From positions 348,158-412,157 of the forward strand of contig BPQB01000029.1 in assembly GCA_019973155.2 (NCBI GenBank): a DNA stretch of 64,000 nt, written 5' to 3'. The position numbers were made by a program, and so were the translations under genes. This DNA is from Phanerochaete sordida. Lineage: Eukaryota; Basidiomycota; Agaricomycetes; Polyporales; Phanerochaetaceae. The notes beneath the pieces are model-generated. The model searched no databases. It was not told the DNA's origin and saw only the letters and a list, made by a program, of their open reading frames with translations. Shown here piece after piece: positions 23,030 through 35,162 of this stretch (position 1 is the first letter of the stretch; each line of letters begins with the position of its first letter).

Positions 23030-23612
23030 CTCAGCGGTAGGGGGGTTGCATACAGTGACTGTGGGGATGTGACGGCCTCGAGGACGGCTGCGGCGAGGGA
23101 GCGGCCGTGCTCGAAGACGGCGGAGCCAGGAGACCGTCGGCGACGGTCCAGCTGCCCTAGCCGAGGTCTTCGACGAAGCTGGAGTAGCTTGCGAGGGTGG
23201 GCGTACAGTTGAGGTCGCCCCACGGGCAGCCGGGGCACTAAGCCCGGCGTGAGCACACAGCGTCAATGTTGCGTGCAACGGAGACGTACGACATTCAAGA
23301 TGGCGGCCTCGTGGCTCTTGCCGCTGAACGACATCGTGCTCTGGCCGCACATGTTTCTGGGCGTTGACGTGGGCATGGATATTGCGAGCGCCACGCATCA
23401 GGCGGCGCTCGCGTCCATGTTCAGCACGACAACTTGCGTGGCGCTGAAGTCAGCAATCGCGGCGCAGTGAGAACTTTGATAGTGCGCACCTAGTCGCCGT
23501 TGTGGTAGACGCATGCGACCTTGTTCTTGGTCTCAGGGTAGTACAAGCTGAAGCGCGTTTTCTTGAAGGACTGGCCACACCCCTGCTTGAGGCGGGCTAT
23601 CATTCTGAGTTG
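23030..23612 (-). pseudogene. Dead RlpA-like copy
   Basis: Decayed copy of the RlpA-like gene, closer to the copy at 35.2 kb than to that at 17.6 kb. Recognisable in order on the minus strand: GQSFKKTRFSLYYPETKNKV, YHNGD, a VVLNMD block, MCGQ, GKSHEAAI, CPGCPWGDLNCTPTLAS, GSWTVADG. Damage: two TGG-to-TAG changes (after YHNGD, at the exon end, and before GSWTV), loss of two Gly codons after VAC, shifts between blocks, and no signal peptide. Sequence matching intron 2 of the 35.2-kb gene is still present with its donor changed from GT to GC. So this is a DNA-level duplicate, not a retrocopy. Confidence 0.8.
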
Positions 23613-23835
23613 CCATAATTCACGCCGTATACGCTTTCCTCCTCTCTTTGCGCGCCCAGTACGCTGTTCACCCACTCGCGACGACCATGGGCCATTATAG
23701 TACCCATGGAAGATATTCCTCGTGCTCGTCCAATTGCCGCGCTGGGGCGTTCGACGCGGGCGTTACCCTGACGGTCGATGGGGCGATGGGCGCGGCGATA
23801 CTCCAAGGAACGACCTGGGCCTGCCATGGCGTACA

Positions 23836-25598
23836 TCAAGCATGCCTCTGGCTGTCGACAACGTTGACGTCTAGATTTCTGAGGGTTTCCAGGGTGCTCT
23901 TGCCCAATCTGGTGCTCGACAGTCGAACTTCCTCGATCGGCCTGTTCACGGCGCGACGCTGTGTGATCCAGCCAATGAAATCATCCACCGAATGGGAGCA
24001 TGTGCATGGAACGCCGAGCATGCCGACCGTTGGGGCGGGGAAGTCTACGTGATCTGGCCTGGTACAGAGGTTGCAGCGGCCAATGTCGATGGCACGGAGA
24101 TTGTGGAGGCTGGGGACATCCTGCGACAAGACGTCGTTTACAAACCTGAGGTCCATGGTTCCGAAGCTGATCTCCTTGACGTCAGAGCAGAGTGCGGCAA
24201 GAATCGCGGTACAGTCGGACGCTTGTTCGGCCCATGTGAACGAAAGCGACCGGATGTCCAAGGTGGAAAGACTATCCTGCAGAATTGAAAGACAGAGGGA
24301 TGGAGACAGCGAAATGTGGAATTCATTGCGGGGGGCGTAGATGGTCGGGATCGCGAGTTGCTCGGCGAGACGCTCGGTGGCAGCCTGGGCGGCCACACAT
24401 AGCGTCCAGCTGGACCTAGAGCATCCAAAGCTAAGACACGCATGCGAATACGGGCCTCGTTTCCATGCTGACGTGACTGCAGATGCTATCAGTTGTGCTG
24501 CGGACGACAGGCTCGGGGGCTCCTGAGCGGGATCCTCGAAGGCCATACCGTGCTGAGGAATGTTCGTGACATTGACAAATACCGCAGCTAGCTTGGAGGT
24601 CTTTAAGTTCTTGAGCAATGTTCCTGTTGGTTCCAATGCTCCCGAGAATGCGAGATAATGGAGGGCTGGAAGGGAGACATACGCGACACTTTCAGGCTGG
24701 GGCGGCATAGTCCAATTGCCTCCCTCCAGATACAAAGTTTCGAGGAGCGGAGCAAGCTTGAGGAATGATAGAAGATTACCGATGTTGCATTCCCTTGGCG
24801 TCCGATGAGAATATATGCCCGTCCGCGACACAAGCGTCTTCAGCTTGAGACATTGACGGCTGAGGTGCTGCAGCACATCGTCGTCGAACGTACTCAGTTC
24901 GACATGTTGAAGGCTGCGAGCATCAAGAAGAGGGAGCAGTGACCGGTAGGGGTTATGGCTGCTGTGCCATGTATGATACCCGAACGATGACGAATACAGA
25001 GACGCTTCGGAGAAGAATTGGAGGCGGGGTAGAGAGAGGTACCGTTGGGGCCAAAGATAATCCTGCAGGCGCTGATACACGCGCTCCGAAGGCTGAAAAG
25101 GAAACTCAAAGGAAGAAACGCGTCGTATTTCGTCGAATAGCTGGCCGAGCTCCCATACGTCGCAGGAAGTGTTGTGGGCGGAGACAAAGAGTGGGCAAGC
25201 CTGGGATCTGCCAAGCACCATGCGAAGAAATGCGGGGCTACGACCAAGTTCGAAATGCGACCACAGTGGAGGGAATTCCACGGCGACTTTTCTCCAGTGG
25301 CGGCAGACGTGTGAGACGAGAAGGATGGAGTCAGTGGTGTGCTGTCCAGCGCAATATGAACCAACGAGAGCAAAAATCTGGCAAAGAAGTTCTGTAGGAA
25401 GGCGACAGAGATACGTGAGCGCGTTCATGCGTCCTGAAACCTCCGCAAGCTCAGCGTGCAGGCGATCACGCTGCTGCTGCAAGCGAAACCACTCGGGTTC
25501 ATCTGTGGCGCTTCGACCAGCGACATGCACAACGTAAGCTGAGATCGCGGAGGGATAGAGTGGCCTCACCTGATGCTGTCCATAATGAACTGAGCCAT
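23836..25598 (-). CDS. F-box protein with Leu-rich C-terminal part
   Basis: Likely SCF ubiquitin-ligase adaptor. Model: complement of 23836..25510, 25570..25598, 567 aa. Exon 1 is 29 nt (MAQFIMDSI) and joins in phase to SATDEPEWFRLQQQRDRL. A short coiled coil (QQQRDRLHAELAEVSGRM) precedes the F-box: LCRLPTELLCQIFALVGSYC then SHVCRHWRKVAVEFPPLWS. This coiled coil plus F-box layout is the standard form of the large basidiomycete F-box family. The rest has loosely repeated Leu-rich segments (LLETLYLEGGNW; LPALHYLAFSG; LHNLRAIDIGRC). Starts 244 bp from the LCL3 start on the other strand. Confidence 0.88.
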
Positions 25599-25842
25599 TG
25601 TAGAGTGCCTAGATGTTGAGCGAACGGTGAAGAGGATAGCAAAGATGCGCCGCGCTGAGCGGTCATCAACGCGACTGGTTGACGATAAGAAAACGATGGG
25701 ACCGTGGGACAATAGCTGGTAAGCTTTCCAATGAAAGGAAGTAAGAAAGTTGCTTATGGTCCGCCGATGCTGCAACAACGACGCGTTTGGCTCAGTGCGC
25801 TTTCGCGCCAACCTCCTTGCACGTATACCCCTTGCCCACGAC

Positions 25843-26927
25843 ATGTCACGATGGAACCCATTTTATGAAGAGAAGACGGAACCTATGCCGTTTGAGGCAG
25901 CAACCCAGCGCATTGCCCAGTTGCCAGCTCCTGCACTGGCAGTGTCGGCCTTCGCTGTCGGCGCTGTGTCGATGTGGGGCACAGCTGTCGTGTACCGACG
26001 TTTCTTCCGGCGGATACGCAACGTCGACTGGATTACCGCGGACATGTATAGGAACAAGCGTTGGATCAAGGGCAAGGTTGTGAGGTGTGTAGCCGTCGAC
26101 TCATGCGTCTGGACGTGCTGATTGGGGCTCACGCAGCGTCGGGGACGCAGACAACTTCCGCGTGTACCACACACCGGGCTTTGGCTGGCGCTGGCCGCTG
26201 AAGTTCAGGACGGTGCCCACCACGCAGAAAGGTGAGCCCTATACATGTGTCATTTGCGCGCAGGGAGACAACTCATACCAGCACTCAAGAACAACACCAT
26301 CCACATCCGCATGGCGGCCGTTGACGCGCCCGAGGGCGCCCATTTTGGCAGGCCGATGCAGGCGCACTATGAGCAGAGCCTTGGCTGGCTGAAGAACAAG
26401 ATTATGGGGCGCACGGTGTATTGCCAACTCCTACGACGTGACCAGTATTCACGCGTAGTACGTCCCGTCATCGTTCTGCACCGACCGCATATTGATCCCA
26501 CTTCCCTTCCAGGTTGCTATGCCATATCTGAAACCATGGGTCCTACCGGGCTTTCTAGCGAAGGGCAAGTGCATTCCTGTCGAGATGCTTCGCGCGGGGT
26601 GGGTCGTCATGTACGACCAAGGCGGTGCGGAGTACGGTCCGTTCAGCAAGGAGGAGCTCCTCGCGATGGAAGCGCAAGCCAGGTTCGAGTCGTCAGGTCT
26701 CTTAGCCTGCTCCTATGTCTCTAACGAGAACATCCAGAAATGCGAGACTGGGAATCTGGCAAGACGGTCCTTTGAAGGAGACTCCGGCCGAGTACAAGCG
26801 GCGGTACGCCTCTGAGCCAATAGTTGAGGATGAGCCACCAGCCAAGTTCACGCCGAACTCAAGGGCAAAACGGACTAGTAAAACCAGCGGGCTTCGCAAG
26901 CTGTTTAGCAAGTTGTTCAGCAGGTAG
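25843..26927 (+). CDS. LCL3: Staphylococcal-nuclease-domain protein LCL3
   Basis: Probable membrane-anchored endonuclease of the LCL3 family (mitochondrial in yeast). Model: 25843..26084, 26137..26231, 26264..26457, 26513..26682, 26738..26927, 296 aa. A membrane segment lies at about residues 30-52 ([20 protein letters not shown]), followed by a basic stop (RRFFRRIR). The SNase fold follows with [18 protein letters not shown] and the catalytic pattern [15 protein letters not shown] (Arg, Asp, Glu) and RDQYSRVV (second catalytic Arg). So the active site looks complete. The C-terminus is Lys/Arg-rich ([15 protein letters not shown]). Typical length for the family. Confidence 0.93.
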
Positions 26928-27212
26928 CCTGTCCATCCATAGCTGTTTATTTCTTTTGTCTGGGTCATCGGAATACATTTGGAACATTCACCAACCTCAA
27001 GGATTCTCTGTACATCGAAAGATAACGGCATTGAATCATACAACTCCGGTATGCTAGTAGTGGATGGCTTAGCGTGGACCACAGGAAGCAGCTACTGTTA
27101 CAAAAGTTCGTCTAGGTGGTCATTTCTCAGCCTGGCACGATGCCCCGCACCACGTCCCGCTGCAATACATATTAATACATAGGCACCTGGCATGCTCGCC
27201 TCGTTCTTCTTC
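26928..27212. other. Convergent 3' intergenic region
   Basis: 285 bp between the convergent ends of LCL3 and the second KWNWKR gene. It holds both 3' UTRs; no gene seen. Confidence 0.5.
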
Positions 27213-28393
27213 CTACGCCTTCGGTGGCTCAGTCTTCCCCGCCTGCGAGTCGCTGACAGCCTTGATGAGGCTGCCGACGCCAACGGCAATAGAGCCGATC
27301 GCCTGCGCGGTGCCGCTGGCGAGGAACACGCCGCCTGCGCCGGCAGAGATAGCAGGCAGAGCGGGGATCGTGCCGATGGTGATGAGCACGGCGGAGATCG
27401 CGGTCATCGACTTGGGGTGCTCGGACGCCAGGTAGGACAGCGCCTGCGAGGCGTTCAGCAGCCATGTCGGGGCATGTGCGACGGTGGTCTTCTCTGTGTG
27501 AGGAGCGTCGTTTAGCGGTGGGCGGACTCGATGGACTCTGGGGCTTACCATCGCCTGGTGTACTTGCAGGTGTGCTCGCGGCCGTGCTCGCGGGAGGAGT
27601 CGGCGGGAGCGCAGCCGCAGCCGCAGCTGCAGCCTTCCACATGCTCTTCTTCTCGCTCTTCTCGGGGGTGGGAGGTGCGTGCGAGTTACACGTGCACGTT
27701 GATGACGTGGACTGCTGCGAATACACGCTCGAGACGGTCTCGACGGTGCTCATCGTCGACGACCGCTTCGGCATGCCGGGGAAGTTCTTGAAGGACAGCG
27801 CGTCCCACGTCATCGCCTTCTTGGGCGAGGGGCGTATGGATGAGGTCTCAGAGGCGGCATACGACGGCGGGGGCGCGGCCTCCTTGTGGCTGCCGCTGCT
27901 CGTGCTCGCGATGCTGACGGAGTCGCTGTCCTTCTCCTCGCGCTCGCGGCGCCCGCCGACGATCCACCAGATGCCGGAGGGCTTGCTCTGCACCTTGATC
28001 TCCTCCGTCTTGCGGGCGTCGATCTCCCCTGCAGGGCACGTCAGCCAAGAGCCTTCCGCGCGCAGATCATGACGTACAGCCCATGTTGCGCATCGCGACC
28101 TTGAAGCGCTTCCAGTTCCAGGCGTACCGGCCGCCGTGCAGGGTCCGCATGACGGCCTTGAGCTCGTCGAAGCGCGCGCGCGCGTGCGGGCCCAGGTAGT
28201 GCTGCGCGACCTTGTGCCAGTACTCCTTCGGCACGCGCCGCGCGGTGCAGCCGTCCTTGATCTGCTGGAGCCAGTCGTCGACCGGCATGTCCTTCGACGG
28301 GTTCCCGTGGAAGATCGGCGCGGACGGCCACGAGTCGTAGATTGGCTCGAGGTCAAACGGCTTGATCTTGAACGCCTCGACGATGGCGGACAT
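27213..28393 (-). CDS. Orphan two-domain protein, KWNWKR family copy 2
   Basis: Paralogue of the gene at 5.4-6.4 kb; function unknown. Model: complement of 27213..27493, 27549..28028, 28078..28393, 358 aa. The N-terminal 105 residues align throughout with copy 1 (VDDWLQQIKDGCTARRVPKEYW, YLGPHAR, YAWNWKRFKVAMRNMGW read with small breaks). The first intron interrupts the same Trp codon. A long disordered linker (Ser/Thr/Pro-rich, Ala runs) separates it from the hydrophobic tail: SAVLITIGTIPALPAISAG and GVFLASGTAQAIGSIAVGVG, nearly the same as copy 1. The tail has its own intron here, absent from copy 1. A TATA-like element CCATATAAAAA is about 105 bp upstream. Confidence 0.87.
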
Positions 28394-29022
28394 TCTCGCG
28401 GTCGGGTGGTGGGGAGGTGTCGCTGAGGGAGAAGAGTCTGTTAGAGTGTGTTGGGGGTACGCTGGTTTGCTGGCGTGCCATCGCCGTCCGCCAGCGGTTT
28501 TTATATGGCAAGCGAGCCGCGACTCGTTGCAAGCGTGCGTGCAGGGGCGTGGTGGCGGCCGTCGATCTAGCGACGGGTTTCGGCACGGGCCTTCCACCAG
28601 TGGGGCTCTATCGGATCAGCACTCAGCAAAAATGCACAAAAAGCAGTGAACCCTCGGTCGGCAGAACGAGGGTGGTGCACAGCCTGCTTTGGGCTGGCCC
28701 GCCAGGCAGTGATCGTCCTCGTTGGATCCACGCGGCGGATTATGGGCCTTGATCCCCGGGCTGCAGTACTCATGACAGAAGACCTGGATAAAACCCTAGT
28801 GAGCAATGTCGGTGAATACTGACGATGCTGTTCGCCCGATGAGAAGTGCGGGCGGCCGGCGCCTCGAACCGCTGACTTGCAGAGCGAAAGTCGTTCAGAA
28901 CCGAAACCACGCCTTTGCAGCACGCTCCTTTGCGGGAAAAAGGTTGCTCATAAGCCAGCATATATACCGCCAAGCTCCTTCTGTGCAGAACGACGAGACC
29001 TGTCAGGTGCAATATCTCGAAC
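28394..29022. other. Intergenic, promoter of KWNWKR copy 2
   Basis: 629 bp between two minus-strand genes. Contains the TATA-like element at 28496-28506 (minus-strand sense) for the gene to its left. No gene seen in the rest. Confidence 0.45.
28496..28506 (-). promoter_or_regulatory. TATA-like element of KWNWKR copy 2
   Basis: On the minus strand the sequence reads CCATATAAAAA, about 105 bp before the ATG at 28393, in keeping with a TATA core promoter. Confidence 0.5.
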
Positions 29023-31220
29023 TCAATCCCAGCAGTCCTCGACCAACTTCCCTCCTCTCTCCATGTCCGCGATAAACTCCTTGGCCTCAGCCTCCGTCTT
29101 CTGCCCGTACTGTTCGAGCGCACCCTGCACCGCAGCCCTCACTGCGGCGGGCATCTTGTTCGACGACCTGGAGGGCCGGGTATAGGTCGGTCGGCAGTCT
29201 CGAGCACGAAGAGCGTGGTCACGCACCCCGAGATGTAGAGCCACGCGCCGCGCGCGCCCAGGAGCTCCCATATGCGCTCGGCGTCCGCAGCGATGAGGTC
29301 CTGCACATACGTGCGTTTCACGCCAGGCGGGCCGTCGCGCGAGCACGCGACGCGGTACTCGAGCTGCGCCGCCTCGGTGAGCCTCGTAAACTCCTCGCGG
29401 TAGTGCTGGTCCTTGCTCGCTGAGCGGCAGCCCTGGTACAGCGTGTTTGCTGCGGCACGGCACGCATGTGAGTTCTTGGAAGTCACGCGACAGGGCGGCG
29501 GGCGCACCTTTTGCGCCCTGCGCGACACGCTCCTCGATGACAGCGCGCATGGGGGCTATGCCTGTGCCGGGCCCGACGCATATTATGGGCGTGGCCTTGT
29601 CAGGGGGCAGCGTGATTATGCCCTTCTTCAGGCGAATGTGAAGCTTATCTCCTGCAGCCCTTGCTTAGTATGACGCATATAAATACCGCATATAGCTCAT
29701 ACCTGGCTGCAGGGCTGCGAGGTATGTCGTTGCAACGCCTCTTCTGGGTATCTTTAGCTTTGTCCTATACTTTACGATGGCTACACAGAGCTCTATGCGT
29801 CGCGGATTCCGCTGCAAACAATCAGCGTGCAAGAAACTAAGATACCAGAGGGTGACTTACCAACGATGAACTTGCTATTGAGAACTCGCGTGGCCGCAGC
29901 GGCGGAAATAGGTCGAAGAGGTAGTCCTTCGGTACCTTGGCGCTCCGGAACTCCTCGAAGACCTCGCGTATCCTGCGATGCACGCTCTGACAATAATCAT
30001 ACAGGTCGTCCTGCACGCATAGTTCAGCGATGCCACCAGTTTATCAAACTTAACGAGCACGTACGGCGCCTTCTGACGACAGGAACTCGTCCAGTTTCTC
30101 CAGCTCCAGCTCGTCTGATGTGAAGTGTCGGAGAAGTGAAAAGAACGACCTCCGCGGCACCGCATTGATGTCCAGGTAGCGTGTGAAGAGGGCCCGCAAG
30201 GTTAGAGTTCGCGGGAGGCGAGCGGGCAGGGACTGGTCTGGCAGGACGTGCTTGACCGCGAAGGGCGTGTCGGCTTCGTCGAGCCAGCCGACGCACTGCA
30301 GGAATGCCTCGACGTCGTCTGCAGGCGCCTCGGGCGCGACGACCGCGATGTCGCCCGGCGCGTACCTGCAAGCAATGAGCACGGCGGGCACGTGCGCGGG
30401 CGTGGCACGTACTCTAGGTCCGCGTCGAAGTCGAGGTCAAAGTGCCGCACGTCCTGGTACCACTCCGGGTCGGTGATGCGTGTGTTGCGCGCGACCGTGG
30501 CCGTGTAGTAGCCCTGGAACGATCCCGCGTCCGGGGGAACAGCGGCCGGCTCGGGTTCAGTGACGCTCGCACGAGGCTCCGGGAGCCCGTCCGGCTTGAC
30601 CTCGAGGCCCGGGGGCAGTGGGAACAGGCTCAGAAGCGTGTCCGAGAGGGTTCTCATCCATGGGTCCAAGGCACCGTCTATTCTTGCTCGCGGAAGCGTC
30701 AGCACGGGTAGGCATGCAGAGGTGAGTGGACTCACCCGAGCGGGTGCTGGTCGTCTGCGTCCCCTCTATCGACGATCTTCGTCGCGCCAAGCTGCAGAAG
30801 CCGACGCTCGAGCATCTTCGCTGGCCAGCAAAACTTCTCGTATGCGGTGTCTCCGAGGCCGAAGATAGTGAAGTCAAGGTGGTCGAAGAGGTCGGACGGG
30901 AGGTCGCCCCGGAGAAGGGATGTCCAGAAGCGCGTCATTGAGCGCGGCTCGCGGCCTGATCCAGTGGTAGAAATGACAAAGATAATGAGATGGGTCGAAA
31001 ATATGTCGTCCTGCGCGCAGGTTTGTCAAGCGTCAGGGGAAGAAATAGTGCAGGGACGTACGACCTGGTATTCGTCTATGCTGCACAGCCGTACCCGGAA
31101 GTGGAGTCGTCTACATAGTCGTGCGAGGCGTTCCGCAACGTCTTGAGCGTTGCCCGTCTCTGTCGCATAGAGGATGGTGAGCTCCCGCTCGTCGAGCTCG
31201 TCGTGGTCGTGGACAGACAT
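29023..31220 (-). CDS. TAH18: NADPH-dependent diflavin oxidoreductase
   Basis: Cytosolic diflavin reductase (Tah18/Ndor1) that passes electrons from NADPH through FAD and FMN to the Fe-S assembly protein Dre2. Nine exons: complement of 29023..29167, 29227..29449, 29508..29651, 29703..29811, 29861..30010, 30065..30365, 30413..30682, 30736..31010, 31065..31220, 590 aa. Flavodoxin domain: LTILYATETGNAQDVAERLA, IFVISTTGSGREPRSM, FTIFGLGDTAYEKFCW. FAD part: YAPGDIAVV, LTLRALFTRYLDI, PREFSIASS. NADPH part: ICVGPGTGIAPMRAVIEE, LYQGCRSASKDQHY, AWLYISG, and the family ending AEAKEFIADMERGGKLVEDC. All cofactor motifs are present. Confidence 0.94.
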
Positions 31221-31956
31221 CCCTGAGTCAGTTTATTCCCGCGTTATCTGATAACTTTACCCTCAAATCGGCGCTTAGATCAACGTTCCCGCGCCGGCAT
31301 CGGCTCGTAGAGAACAGTGTGGGGAAGTGCCTTGCAAGAAATCATTCGGAGGGGAACCAATGGAGTATATAAAACAGGACTGCGTCGTCAAAGGTCGATA
31401 TGCTTTTCCATTTGAACGAGGGCGCCAAGACGCCGAGGAACGATGCCGAGGCACTAAACATGCCCATAGCTTGCCCATAGCAGTCTCGAAGACAAGAGAT
31501 TGCGAGGCACTACTTCCAACTCAGATTGTAGACGTGGCTGTTAGCTGTACAGTATTTGCCAGTATTATCCGAGTTGCATCCAGCTCGGTCACCTGCTGCG
31601 CTTCAGGATGGTTGCCGGCATCGGGGGCTTATTCGCTTGCTGCTATTTTTGACAGGTAATCGGATGTCCTTCCTCTGTTGTCTTCCCTATCCACCGCATT
31701 CCAAGACAATCCGGGACCAAATGCACGCTCGCCGTGCTGACCGTCACGGACGACGATGAGCCAATGGGGCCTAGTCAGTCCGGAATAGGCAGGCGAAAGC
31801 TTCCCGATAGATCTCAGATTGGCGATCTGGGTTAAAACATCGAGCCACTGGGGGTGTGGAGGCGCAAGCAACCATCCCAACCAGCACCATCCACGCCCTC
31901 CGTCGCGACGACCCCCGACCCCCGCGAGATACCCACGCAGCACACCGCGGACAGGC
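31221..31956. promoter_or_regulatory. Divergent promoter region, TAH18 / BAR-SH3 gene
   Basis: 736 bp between head-to-head genes. TATA-like GTATATAAAAC at 31364-31374 faces the BAR-SH3 gene but is nearly 600 bp from its start, so its use is doubtful. No gene seen. Confidence 0.4.
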
Positions 31957-34429
31957 ATGGCGAGCAAGCAGGTGCGTGCCGTTCCCAGGCGTGCGATTGC
32001 CGTGCGGTGCTGAGAGATCGCCCTCGGCAAGCTCGGGAAACTGCGCCAGGTCAGTCTTTACGCGACGCCGCTGACACCCGCCGTGCTCACGCCGCACCGC
32101 GGACCTGCAGTGGGCAGGCGAGGCCCTCGCCGTGCGCGACAAGACGACGCTGTCCGAAGAGTTCAAGGAGCTGGAGCATGACGTCGAGCTGCGCAGGCGG
32201 GGACTGTGGAGGTGAGCACCCGCACACGCGCAGAGGCCGCCGAGGCTGAGCCAGCTGGCACAGGATGCATGTCGCCGCTCAGGACTACCACCACGCGTTA
32301 TCGAAGAAGAAGATCTCGGAGGCGGTCGAGACCGACGAGAAGCTTCTGCCCATTGATGCGCTTGGGGTTGTAATGATACAGCATGGAGAAGAGTTCGGGG
32401 ACGACTCTGCGTTCGGTGCGTCGTCATCATCAGCGTAACAGAATTCATGGTCGACTGATGAATGCTCAGGCACGTCTCTGGTCAGCATGGGCAGGGCCCA
32501 TTGCCAGATTGCCACCCTGCAAGAGTCGTTCTCTGTGCTGCTCCACGAAACATACCTCGCGTCTCTCCAGCGCGCAGAAGACGACATCAAAGAATATCAA
32601 TCGCAGCGGAAGAAGCTCGACAGCCGTCGGTGCGTATGCACCTGAGCCGACAATGAACCGAAGCTCACTGCGATCTAGGCTCGCGTACGATGCTGCAGTC
32701 ACCAAGCTCGAGAAGATTCGCAGTCATAAGAAAGAGAAGGAGAAGGAGAGGGTGGAAGCGGAAGACGAGTATGAGGTCGCAAAGTCGCGATAGTGAGTCC
32801 ACCGTCTGCTTATCGCGTCCGCGATATTGACCAATGCTACAGTGAAGAGTGTGCAGAAGACGTGCGCGTGCGCATGTATGCTATACAAGAGAACGAGATC
32901 GACCAGCTCCGCGACCTTACCAGCTTCCTGGATACGGAGGTGCACTTCGTGGAGCAGTATCTAGATGTGCTGAATCAGGTCAAGGCTAGCTGGGTAGACG
33001 AGTACGTGACACTTGGACAGCGTACAAGAGCAAGATTTGACAGTTTGATAGTGCGACTTTGGCATCCATGGAGCGTACCAGCCGCTCTCGACCCCACCTT
33101 ACTATCGGCGAACCCCGCCCTGTCCGAGAACGTCGAAAGTCTATCTCGAAGAAGTCTGTCTCTGGCGCGGACGATTCGTCAATCGAAGAAGAGCCTGCCG
33201 CGAAGTCATCCATCATGAAGTCGCTTAGCCTTCGCAGGCCGGACCACGGCACATCGAGCAAGCCGCCCTCGCGTCCGCCGTCCCGAAACGAGCGCAAGCG
33301 CGCGGACAGCATCGTGAGCGTCGGCGCAGAGAAGGAGAAGGAAAAGGAGAAGCAGGACAAGAGCAAGCGCATGAGCGTCACGGGCTGGGCCTCGAGCAAG
33401 ATGGGCTCGCTCACGGGCCGCGGCAAGCGCGAGAAGCTCACGGACGCGCTCATGCAGGACCACGAGACGGACAGCGAGGGCGAGGGCGCCCGCCCGCCGC
33501 GCTCGCGCGCCGTGAGCACGTCCTCGCGCTCGTCGCCGACGAAAACACGCACGCCGAATGACTCGCCGCTGCAGCCCGCGCGCACGCTGCGCCTCCCCGC
33601 GAAGAAGGTCGCGCTCGCGCAGCACGACTTCAAGGCCGCGTCGCAGGACGAGCTGAGCTTCAAGGCCGGCGACCAGATCGCGGTGCTCAACGAGGTCCTC
33701 GACGGCTGGTGGCTCGGCGAGCTCGCCGGGCGCACCGGCCTCTTCCCGACGACGTACACCGAGATCCTCAACGCGTCCTCGTCCTCGCTCGCGAAGCCGC
33801 GCCTCCCGCCGCGCCCGCCCGCGGGCTCGCAGCCGCCGTCGCGCGCATCGCCCGCCGCGTCCCACGACGAGCTCGCGCAGCTGCCGCCCTCGCTCAAGCG
33901 CGACCCCCCGAAATGGCTCGCGGTGCACGCGACGGGCGACAGCATCGCCGACTCAGACCTCGGCGACCACCCGTTCGGCGACCACCTCGTCGCGGCGAGC
34001 CGCAGCCCGCTCAACGGCACCTTCTACGCCGAGAGCATCGCCGACAGCGACTCGGAGCACGAGCGCGCGCCCGACGACGATGACGGCGACGCGGACCCCG
34101 GCGCGCGCCTCGTCGAGCCCGCCTCGCCGCACCCGCGCGGGACACACGAGCACGCGAACGGGAACGGCCGCCTCGACGACGAGCGCCGCATGCCGCGCGC
34201 GCCCCCGCCCGCGCTGCCGTCGCGTCCGTCCGCGGGCTCGATCTCGAAGCGCGCGCCGCCGCCGCCCCCGCCGCGCCGCGCGACGCTCTCGAGCGCGCCG
34301 CCGGTGCCGTGGCGCCCGGGCATGGCGTCGGGCGCGAGCTCGCAGAGCACGTCGACGAATGCGTCGTTTGTGAGCATTGGCCCTGAGGTGGGTGCGGATG
34401 GGCTTACGGGGTCGCCGTTCCTGGACTGA
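31957..34429 (+). CDS. BAR-domain protein with C-terminal SH3 domain
   Basis: Membrane-curving protein probably linking membranes to actin or endocytic partners. Eight exons: 31957..31971, 32017..32049, 32111..32211, 32264..32415, 32470..32629, 32679..32792, 32843..33001, 33052..34429, 703 aa. The first ~255 residues are all-helical BAR (LRQWAGEALAVRDKTTLSEE, ALSKKKISEAVETDEKLLPI, HGEEFGDDSAFG, EIDQLRDLTSFLDTEVHFVE). Then a Ser/Lys-rich linker and the SH3 domain at about residues 435-490 (KVALAQHDFKAASQDELSF, GWWLGELAGRTGLFPTTY). The tail is Pro-rich (PPPPPP), a possible ligand for other SH3 domains. The last BAR exon was joined with the acceptor TTGATAG because nearer AG sites bring stops. 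Confidence 0.9.
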
Positions 34430-35162
34430 GGGTGATTGCGGGCGTGGACGGTTGGTGTGCCCGATGTGCGTGTCGCGTTTGGTCCTCTTGGGTTGCGGTT
34501 GTACGTGCTGTATCTGGTCCGTGAGGTGTAAAACAGTCTTGGTTCGGTGCCGTCGTACGGGCCTCATTTGTTGGTGCTCATTTGGTACTCATACATACTC
34601 ATACACGTAGAGTCGCATGTAATCGATGTTGATGACGGTCACGGCCCGTGGTGGTTGCTCGTGTCCGTGCCGTCGCTTTGAAATGCAGGCCGCGGCGGGC
34701 TTGATTGGCCGCATGGTCCGCACGGGCACATCTGTCGGGCGATTTACGTTCGGCGTGAAGCGTGATGTCTGCACGTATCCTCCGACGATCTTGCACTGAC
34801 CCAGACGACGAGCATCCTCTCAAAACGTCTGTTCTGACATTTGCCTGCAGGTGCACGAAACACAACGCCTGCCAAACTGGGCGGCGGAGGTGATGGTCGT
34901 CGAGAAGGCCGTATAAGGCACCGGGCCGCGCCGAGCAATTACTGCCCGGCGTGCGATCAGGGCGGTCAAGATTGGCATCACCGAAGGCCGGCTGTGTGCT
35001 TGGCGTCGGCCGTTTGGCTCTCACCGTCTCCCGTCACGTCGCCCGCTGAAAAGTCTCGCTCCTTCTTGTTGTTGTGGTTGTACCCCGCCGCTCCTTGCTG
35101 CCTGCTCTCCTTCTGTACACACTGTCTTTTATCCGCTGTCTGTCCCACTACCAAAACCCACG
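34430..35162. other. Intergenic, promoter of RlpA-like copy 2
   Basis: 733 bp. The right end (about 35030-35160) is C/T-rich like the leader of RlpA-like copy 1, with matching tracts such as CTTGCTG and CTGTCTT before the ATG. No gene seen. Confidence 0.45.

Noticed and set aside
23836..25569. Start of the F-box gene at a GTG near 25569
   Set aside because: A 29-nt upstream exon with ATG and canonical splice sites joins in phase and gives a better N-terminus.
29023..29550. Continuous minus-strand frame in the TAH18 C-terminal region
   Set aside because: It reads through two introns; only splicing restores the conserved LYQGCRSASKDQHY and AWLYISG motifs.
31771..32448. Minus-strand frame of 225 codons
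   Set aside because: Lies opposite the first exons of the BAR gene; Ser/Arg-rich without family resemblance.
33206..33928. Minus-strand frame of 240 codons opposite the BAR-SH3 gene
   Set aside because: Composition is low-complexity Arg/Ala/Glu from GC bias; the plus strand carries an unmistakable SH3 domain.
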